Shown here in pieces: positions 1-5,312 of a stretch of DNA of 5,312 bases (position 1 is its first letter; every line of letters begins with the position of its first letter). The position numbers and the translations under genes are program-made. The stretch is from an uncultured Chloroflexota bacterium (GTDB lineage Bacteria; Chloroflexota; Chloroflexia; Thermomicrobiales; UBA6265): contig CALGSZ010000139.1 of the NCBI GenBank assembly GCA_937901745.1, positions 1-5,312 of the forward strand, read 5' to 3'. Below the pieces are notes generated by a model, which was not told the DNA's origin, did not search any database, and saw nothing but the letters and a program-made list of their open reading frames with translations.

Positions 1-1
1 G

Positions 2-3000
2 CTGAACGGAATCGAGTACGCCCTCGCCGAGGATGGTGACGAACGTCGCCTTCGATCGGTTTGGAAGGCCCGACACCGCGGAGGCGTAACACCCCTGATG
101 CTGATCAGCGAAGGCGATGCCGGTCTGCGCGTGCTCGGGCCCAGCGGCGATGGAGCCCTTCGAACCGTGAACGCGGATCGCCTGGCTGAGCTGGTCCGAC
201 GAACCACCGAGATGGCGCAGCTGGAAGCGCAACGCTTCTTTGCTGCCGAGATCGAACGCATGGACTCCGAGCGAATCGCCGGCGTGGTGGTTCGCGGTCT
301 CGGAACGGAGCACCTTCTTGCAACACGTTTGCCGCGGTCGCCCCGCTGGCGAGACATGAGCGAGATTGTCAAACGGGTCACCGCGAATGAATGGCGCGAC
401 GTCCTCAAGGGACTCGGTTACCACCTTGAGCGCCTACCGGACCGGGGTTGGCTCGCTAGACACGAGGGTCGGGCGGTGCTGGTGGTTCACCCAAAGGACT
501 CGCCGAGCGAGTTTGCGCGTCTGGACCGGGATGCACGGCTCCCGGAAGGTGCGCTCCTGACGGCGTGCGACCGTCACGGTGCGCCCTTCGGGTTGATGAC
601 CGCGGGTTCGCGGATGCGACTCCTGCGACGCGATGATGATGAGGGTGGGCGAGCGACTCGGTTCCTCGAGCTCGATGCGGACCTGCTCGATCCCGATCGC
701 CGTCCGCTGCTGGGGCTTTTGTCTCCGCGTTACCTCGCTGAGGGTGAACTCGCCAGCTTGATTCAGGAGGGACGCGATTACGGGAGCGACTTGCGTCTCC
801 GCCTGGATCGGGCTCTTCGGCAGCATGTTCTGCCAATTCTCGCGCGCGAACTCGGACGCTGGGCATCGGACCGCGGATTGGATCTGGCCGACGATGCGGT
901 TCGCAGCAAGCTGGAGGCTGCTGCGCTGACGTTTGTTTTCCGCGTGCTGTTCCTGCTCTATGCAGAGAGCGCCGGGCATCTGCCGATGGCGAACCACACG
1001 TACCGGCAGCGCAGCATGACCAGGATCGCGCAACGCGCGGCCGAGGAGTTGGGGGCCGCGGACTCCCGTTCCACCTCGCTTTGGGACGACATTCAGAGCC
1101 TGGTGAAGGCAATGCGGAACGGTCAGCGCGCGTGGGGCGTGCCGGCGTACAACGGAGCCCTGTTCGCGGCCGACGGGTTTGAAGGGGCCGAGTTGCTTGA
1201 GGGAGCCGTGATCACCGATGAGCCGCTCGGTAGGGCGCTTGTTGCATTTGCTCGTGAGACCGGTCCGGATGGTGAGGACGTAGGCATCGACTTCTCAGGC
1301 CTCGAAATCGGGCATCTCGGTCACATCTACGAGGGCCTACTGTCACTGAGGCTCGCTGTAGCCGACCAAGACTTCGATTACGACGAGCGGGAAGATCGCT
1401 ACGTCCCGGACGACGGGGACGGCAGGGTCGACGTACGCGCAGGCGAGCTTTTCTGGCAGACCAATGAAGGGGGTCGCAAGGGAGGAGGCGTCTACTACAC
1501 ACGCTCCGAGCTGGTTCGACACCTCGTGCGTGGTGCGGTGCGTCCGGCATTCGAGGAGCACTTGGACCAAGTCCGCGAGCTTGCGGACCGAGATCCGAAA
1601 GCGGCTGCCGAAAAGCTCTTTGACTTCTACGTACTGGACCCAGCCTGTGGTTCAGCTCACTTCCTGGTCGCCGTGACGGAAGAGCTCGCCGACCAGATCG
1701 CAGCGCTCCTCGGTGAGGTCTCGCTGCCGGCGGTACGGGACGAACTTGAGGCGCTCCGCTCTAGCGCTCGCTCAGCGCTTGTCGCAGAGATCGACGACGC
1801 AGCTTTGCTGAAACGGCTTGTGCTGAAGCGCTGCGTTTTCGGCGTCGATGCATCGCCGATGGGGGCGGAGATCGCGAAGGTCTCCCTCTGGCTTGCAACA
1901 TTCGTTCCGGGCCTCTCACTCGCTTACCTTGATCACAACATCCAGATCGGAAATTCCCTGATCGGCGTTGCACGGCCCGAGGTGGTCGAGCGCAAGATCG
2001 AAGGCGGCGGGGAAAATGCTGAACCGCTCTTCGGAGACCCGATCGTGGATGCGGTGAATGCAGCGGCCGACCAGGCGGCGAAATTGCGTGCTATCTCGGA
2101 TCGAACCCCTGAGGAGGTTCAGGCGAGCGCCCAGGCCGCCAAGCGCATCAGTGAGATCTCGGAAGGCGCTCGGCGGGCGCTCGACCTTTGGACTGCGGAG
2201 CCCTTGGGTTTGCCGGGCGCTCGTGCCGAACTCAACGAGCGAGGCGAGCAGATAGTCGCTGGCGAGCCATCCCTGCTGGCGGAAAAAGCTTCGGAGCTCG
2301 TCAAGGAGCATGGAGCATTCCATTGGCCGCTCGAGTTCCCTGAGGCATTCGCACGAGAACGTCCGGGCTTTGATGTGGTCGTGGGCAATCCTCCGTGGGA
2401 TGAGGTGGATGTGGAGGAGCTCGCCTTCTACGCGCGGTATCGGCCCGGATTACGAGCGATGTCAGCTGACCCCCGCGTGGAAGCCCTCGCTCGACTCAAG
2501 GAAGAAAGGCCGGAGCTGGAAAAACTCCTTGAGCGGGAGCGATCGGAGCGGGAAACCCTGCGCAAGTACCTAGGGCCGGACGCTGGCTATCGGAAGGGAG
2601 CGGGTGATCCGGACCTCTACAAGTTCTTCTGTCAACGCTATCGCGACTTGCTGCGTGACGGGGGACGGTTAGGAGTAGTACTCCCTCGATCGGCGTTTGT
2701 GGCTAAGGGTTCGAGCGACTTTCGCGATTGGCTGTTCACTGAAACGGCTCCACAGCGCATTGACTTCTTGCTGAATAACCGCAACTGGGCATTCGACATT
2801 CATCCCCAGTACACAGTGGCGCTGTTGGCAGCAGTTCGGCGCGCCCCGATACCAGATGAACCAATCGTGGCTGCGGGCGTTGCATCGTCAGCCCGAGAGT
2901 TCGCGGTCCAGATCACAGGTCCTGGCATACGGATCGCCCGCACGGCTCTCGGTCCGAATCGGGAGGTTCCCCTTCTTCCGAGTCAGGCGCACGCAGATCT

Positions 3001-3829
3001 GCTCGCAAAGCTCCGCGAAGGCATCCCGTTTCCGTATGGCACTGGACGGTGGAGATGCTTTCCGGTCAGAGAGTTCGATGAAACACATGACAGGCGGCTC
3101 TGGGAGGGTGCTGAGGAAGGATGGCCCCTCTGGAAGGGAGAGAGTTTCGACATCTTCGATCCACATGGAACTGAAGCACGCGTGTGCCCGTCCACCCAGG
3201 AGGCGATGCGCAAAGCTCTGAAGCCTCGCCCCGGAGCGGGATCGCTACTGGCTGGCGAGATCCATCCTCAGAAGCGGCGAGAAGCGGTGGTTCGCGCCGT
3301 CGGGCGGGCGCGAGTCGCTTTCCGTGATGTAACGAATCGGACCAACTCCCGGACGGTTATCGCCTGTCTGGTGCCACCCTGTCACTTCCTCACAAACAAG
3401 GCACCGTACCTTGCATTCATCGAGGATGATTGGCGAGCGGAAGCAGCGTGCTTGGCGTTGATGAATAGCATCCCGTTCGACTGGCAAGCGCGACGGGTCG
3501 TCGAGACCAACCTCAACTTCTTCATTCTTGAGGGGCTCTGCCTTCCGGAGCTCAACGACGAAACCTACGAGACGCTCGCCGATGCCGCCGCCCGTCTCTC
3601 GTGCCTCGACGAGCGCTTCGCCGAGTTTGCGGCCATGGCTGGCGTCGACTGTGGGCCGCTCGATGACGCCGAGCGCATGCGCCTGCGCGCAGAGATCGAT
3701 GCGCGGGTTGCGGTTGCGTGGGGCCTCACGCCCGATGAACTTGAGCTGGTCTTCTCGGATTTCACGCGCGACGCGGTGCCCGACTACTACCGTGACGCGG
3801 TCAGGAAGAGGTTTTCAGAGCTGACCTGA
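2..3829 (+). CDS. Large Eco57I-class adenine-specific DNA methyltransferase (type IIG-like), 5' end outside the window
   Basis: Predicted to transfer a methyl group from S-adenosylmethionine to the N6 of adenine in a specific DNA sequence. Residues are numbered from the ATG at 98 (1243 aa). The region at about 95-195 looks like the N-terminal domain of type IIG enzymes, including a GLMTAG segment near 165-170. Residues 225-430 are largely helical. Motif X is GGGVYYTRSELV (462-473), motif I is DPACGS (514-519), the acidic motif II is FGVD (581-584), GNSLIG lies at 618-623, and the catalytic motif IV is NPPW (764-767), preceded by the typical FHWPLEFPEAF. GGRLGVVLP (855-863) follows. The C-terminal 350 residues probably hold target recognition. 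The frame is open for 32 more codons upstream of ATG 98, with coding-like sequence such as WKARHRGG, no in-frame ATG/GTG/TTG and a poor ribosome site at 98, so the true start probably precedes the window. The core assignment is secure. The system is not: DISARM-like methylase, other helicase-methylase system and lone type IIG remain open. Confidence 0.9.
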   Translation: MNGIEYALAEDGDERRLRSVWKARHRGGVTPLMLISEGDAGLRVLGPSGDGALRTVNADRLAELVRRTTEMAQLEAQRFFAAEIERMDSERIAGVVVRGLGTEHLLATRLPRSPRWRDMSEIVKRVTANEWRDVLKGLGYHLERLPDRGWLARHEGRAVLVVHPKDSPSEFARLDRDARLPEGALLTACDRHGAPFGLMTAGSRMRLLRRDDDEGGRATRFLELDADLLDPDRRPLLGLLSPRYLAEGELASLIQEGRDYGSDLRLRLDRALRQHVLPILARELGRWASDRGLDLADDAVRSKLEAAALTFVFRVLFLLYAESAGHLPMANHTYRQRSMTRIAQRAAEELGAADSRSTSLWDDIQSLVKAMRNGQRAWGVPAYNGALFAADGFEGAELLEGAVITDEPLGRALVAFARETGPDGEDVGIDFSGLEIGHLGHIYEGLLSLRLAVADQDFDYDEREDRYVPDDGDGRVDVRAGELFWQTNEGGRKGGGVYYTRSELVRHLVRGAVRPAFEEHLDQVRELADRDPKAAAEKLFDFYVLDPACGSAHFLVAVTEELADQIAALLGEVSLPAVRDELEALRSSARSALVAEIDDAALLKRLVLKRCVFGVDASPMGAEIAKVSLWLATFVPGLSLAYLDHNIQIGNSLIGVARPEVVERKIEGGGENAEPLFGDPIVDAVNAAADQAAKLRAISDRTPEEVQASAQAAKRISEISEGARRALDLWTAEPLGLPGARAELNERGEQIVAGEPSLLAEKASELVKEHGAFHWPLEFPEAFARERPGFDVVVGNPPWDEVDVEELAFYARYRPGLRAMSADPRVEALARLKEERPELEKLLERERSERETLRKYLGPDAGYRKGAGDPDLYKFFCQRYRDLLRDGGRLGVVLPRSAFVAKGSSDFRDWLFTETAPQRIDFLLNNRNWAFDIHPQYTVALLAAVRRAPIPDEPIVAAGVASSAREFAVQITGPGIRIARTALGPNREVPLLPSQAHADLLAKLREGIPFPYGTGRWRCFPVREFDETHDRRLWEGAEEGWPLWKGESFDIFDPHGTEARVCPSTQEAMRKALKPRPGAGSLLAGEIHPQKRREAVVRAVGRARVAFRDVTNRTNSRTVIACLVPPCHFLTNKAPYLAFIEDDWRAEAACLALMNSIPFDWQARRVVETNLNFFILEGLCLPELNDETYETLADAAARLSCLDERFAEFAAMAGVDCGPLDDAERMRLRAEIDARVAVAWGLTPDELELVFSDFTRDAVPDYYRDAVRKRFSELT

Positions 3830-3840
3830 GTGTCGCGGTG
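3803..3840 (+). promoter_or_regulatory. Methylase/helicase gene junction: 8-base gap, weak ribosome site, probable translational coupling
   Basis: The methylase TGA (3827-3829) is followed by 8 bases and then the GTG start at 3838. The only purine-rich Shine-Dalgarno-like run, AGGAAGAGG (3803-3811), lies about 26 bases upstream, too far for normal spacing; nearer the start only a weak TGAG (3827-3830) is present. There is no room for a promoter or terminator. The reading is that ribosomes finishing the methylase restart on the helicase message. This is inference from spacing. Confidence 0.4.
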
Positions 3841-5312
3841 CCGCTCCCGTACATACTCGACAACCGCAGTGATGACACGCGCCACGCCAGGGGCTTGCGG
3901 GCGCTGATTGAGCACCATCCGGCTGATCCATTAGCCGTTGCGACCGGCTACGTGAACCTGGAGGGGTTGAGCATCCTCGCGGAGCTGTCTGAGGGGCGGC
4001 CCACGCGTCTTCTGCTCGGCGCCCAACCTGATCCCGGTCTTGGCGCGCCGCCGCCGCCACGCGATCTCTTCGAGTCCCAGCTGCGCAGCCTGGGCGGGGA
4101 GCGGGACTTCTCGCGATTCCCTCCTTCGAGAGCGAAGGAGCGCCTAGAAGCCATCGAGTCATGGCTGCGGCGGCCCGAAGTCGAGGTGCGTCGCTACACC
4201 CATAGCTTTCTGCACGGCAAGGCCTACTTGATAGGCACCGTGGATGTGGCCCGAGCGGCGTTGGTGACGTCGGCCAACCTGACGGGCGCAGGTCTGCACC
4301 GAAACATGGAGCTCGGTCTGACTTCGTATGGGCCGCCGGCGGCCTCCGAAGCCATGGAGTGGTTCGAGGCGCTTTGGGCGGAGGCGGTTCCGTTTGAGGA
4401 TGAACTTCGGGAGCTTCTCTTTCCGTCCCATCTCGAGGTGGACCCATACGACGTCTACCTACGTGCGCTGCTCGAACTACACGGTCCCCTCGAGGAGGAT
4501 CGGACGCGACCGACACAGCCCAGCGGCGTCCGACTTGCCGACTTCCAGCGCGACGGCTATGAGCGAGCTCGCGCCATCGCCAAGGCTCATGGCGGCGTGA
4601 TCTTCGCGGACGGAGTCGGAACGGGAAAGACGGAGATCGGCTTGGCGTTCATCGAAGAGCGGATCAAGGAAGACGGGGTGTATGCCCTCGTCGTCTGCCC
4701 GGCCCAGCTCAAGATGCGCTGGCAGGAGCGAATCACCCAGGCCAAGCTCTCGGCTCAGGTGGTCTCATTCAACGAGCTCGCGGCGGATGAGCAGCTCGCC
4801 CCGGCCGGTAGACAGACGCGGCGCGTGCTATCGGTCGACCGGGACTACTACAGGCTGGTGGTCGTCGACGAAGCGCACGCGCTGCGAAATCACGACACCA
4901 CTTGGTATCGGGCAATGGAGCGGCTCCTCGGTGGCACCGAGAAACAAGTGGTCCTGCTCACAGCAACGCCGATCAATAACGGCCTCTGGGATCTCTACAA
5001 CCTTGTGATGCTGTTCGCTCGGCATGACAGGGGTCTCGCAAGGGCAGGGATTGACTCGATCCGGGAGCTGTTTCTTGCGGCGGGAGCGAACGAACGCGAT
5101 CCGGAAAACCTTGCACCCGAGATCCTTTACCCGATCGCTGACGCCGTCAGCGTCAGACGCGATCGAGCCTTCATTGCGCGCTCGTACCCTGACGCGACCT
5201 TTCCCGACGGCACCCCGGTGCGATTTCCGGAGCCCAAGCTAGTCACCGAGCGCTACGACATCGACGGCGCCCACCCGGGCCTCCTTCGGGCGGTGGTCGA
5301 CGGCATCGACCG
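3838..5312 (+). CDS. PLD-like nuclease domain fused to SNF2-family helicase/translocase, 3' end outside the window
   Basis: Predicted ATP-driven DNA translocase carrying its own nuclease-like domain. The frame is open from GTG 3838 to the window end (491 codons, no stop). Residues 1-160 are PLD-like: a YILDNR start, ATGYVNLEG near 38-46, and an HKD-type half-site made of H126-G-K128 and S145-A-N147 in SANLTGAGL. The Asp usually five residues after the Lys is glycine here. Residues about 230-491 form the first RecA lobe: Q motif glutamine Q237, Walker A DGVGTGKT (258-265), motif Ia CPAQLKMRW (287-295), Walker B DEAH (344-347) and motif III TATP (375-378), followed by the SNF2-typical INNGLWDLYNL. 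SVRRDRAFI and a YP segment then lead toward the missing second lobe, so motifs IV-VI cannot be seen. The gene follows the methylase after 8 bases, which implies co-transcription. GTG 3838 is the first usual start after the in-frame TGA at 3793 and puts the conserved DNR motif at residue 8. PLD plus SNF2 suggests a defence role, but substrate and partners are inferred. Confidence 0.88.
   Translation, partial: MPLPYILDNRSDDTRHARGLRALIEHHPADPLAVATGYVNLEGLSILAELSEGRPTRLLLGAQPDPGLGAPPPPRDLFESQLRSLGGERDFSRFPPSRAKERLEAIESWLRRPEVEVRRYTHSFLHGKAYLIGTVDVARAALVTSANLTGAGLHRNMELGLTSYGPPAASEAMEWFEALWAEAVPFEDELRELLFPSHLEVDPYDVYLRALLELHGPLEEDRTRPTQPSGVRLADFQRDGYERARAIAKAHGGVIFADGVGTGKTEIGLAFIEERIKEDGVYALVVCPAQLKMRWQERITQAKLSAQVVSFNELAADEQLAPAGRQTRRVLSVDRDYYRLVVVDEAHALRNHDTTWYRAMERLLGGTEKQVVLLTATPINNGLWDLYNLVMLFARHDRGLARAGIDSIRELFLAAGANERDPENLAPEILYPIADAVSVRRDRAFIARSYPDATFPDGTPVRFPEPKLVTERYDIDGAHPGLLRAVVDGID

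Noticed and set aside
456..1112. Long antisense open frames (218 aa at 456-1112 and 199 aa at 434-1033)
   Set aside because: They lie wholly inside the methylase gene, have low-complexity Arg/Pro/Ser-rich translations and show no recognisable motif; they are the usual shadows of a GC-rich gene.
3826..3828. CTG as an alternative start of the helicase gene, overlapping the methylase stop
   Set aside because: It is a rare start codon with no better ribosome site than GTG 3838, and the conserved DNR motif already sits within ten residues of the GTG.
2..3829. BREX PglX as the identity of the methylase
   Set aside because: PglX is also a roughly 1200-residue adenine methylase, so it cannot be fully excluded, but no PglZ, BrxC or other BREX gene is visible and the neighbour is a PLD-SNF2 protein.
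2..3829. Type I restriction HsdM
   Set aside because: The protein is about twice the length of HsdM and has the Eco57I-class layout (FHWPLEFPEAF before NPPW) with its own C-terminal region in place of a separate HsdS.
3815..4516. Antisense open frame of 233 aa spanning the junction and the PLD region
   Set aside because: The opposite strand encodes a clear PLD domain here, while the antisense translation is Pro/Arg-rich without motifs.
4328..5242. Plus-strand open frames at 4328-4600, 4682-5008 and 5024-5242
   Set aside because: They lie out of frame within the helicase gene, whose frame carries Walker A, DEAH and TATP motifs without interruption.

Overview
This is a GC-rich (by eye roughly 60-65% G+C), fully coding fragment of bacterial chromosome. 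It carries two large genes on the + strand in a tight operon-like array, and both run off the window. Codon use is GC-rich in both genes, which suggests a high-GC bacterium (actinobacterial, proteobacterial or similar). Nothing here fixes the taxon.

Positions 2-3829 hold a very large adenine-specific DNA methyltransferase of the Eco57I / type IIG-like class. It has an N-terminal region resembling the nuclease or pseudo-nuclease part of type IIG enzymes, a complete SAM-binding and NPPW catalytic core, and a C-terminal region that probably reads the DNA target. Its reading frame is open up to the first base of the window, so the ATG at 98 is probably not the true start.

After 8 bases, positions 3838-5312 hold the first 491 codons of a second protein that starts at a GTG. 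This protein joins an N-terminal phospholipase D (HKD-type) nuclease-like domain to an SNF2-type superfamily 2 helicase/translocase. The window ends in the linker before the second RecA lobe.

A giant adenine methylase next to a PLD plus SNF2 helicase is the component set of anti-phage defence systems. Class 1 DISARM uses an SNF2 helicase, an adenine methylase and a PLD protein, and other helicase-methylase systems are known. The likely logic is that the methylase marks host DNA while the translocase/nuclease acts on unmarked or foreign DNA. That logic is inference; the flanking genes that would name the system lie outside the window. No RNA genes, CRISPR array, mobile element, terminator or non-coding stretch longer than 8 bases was seen.
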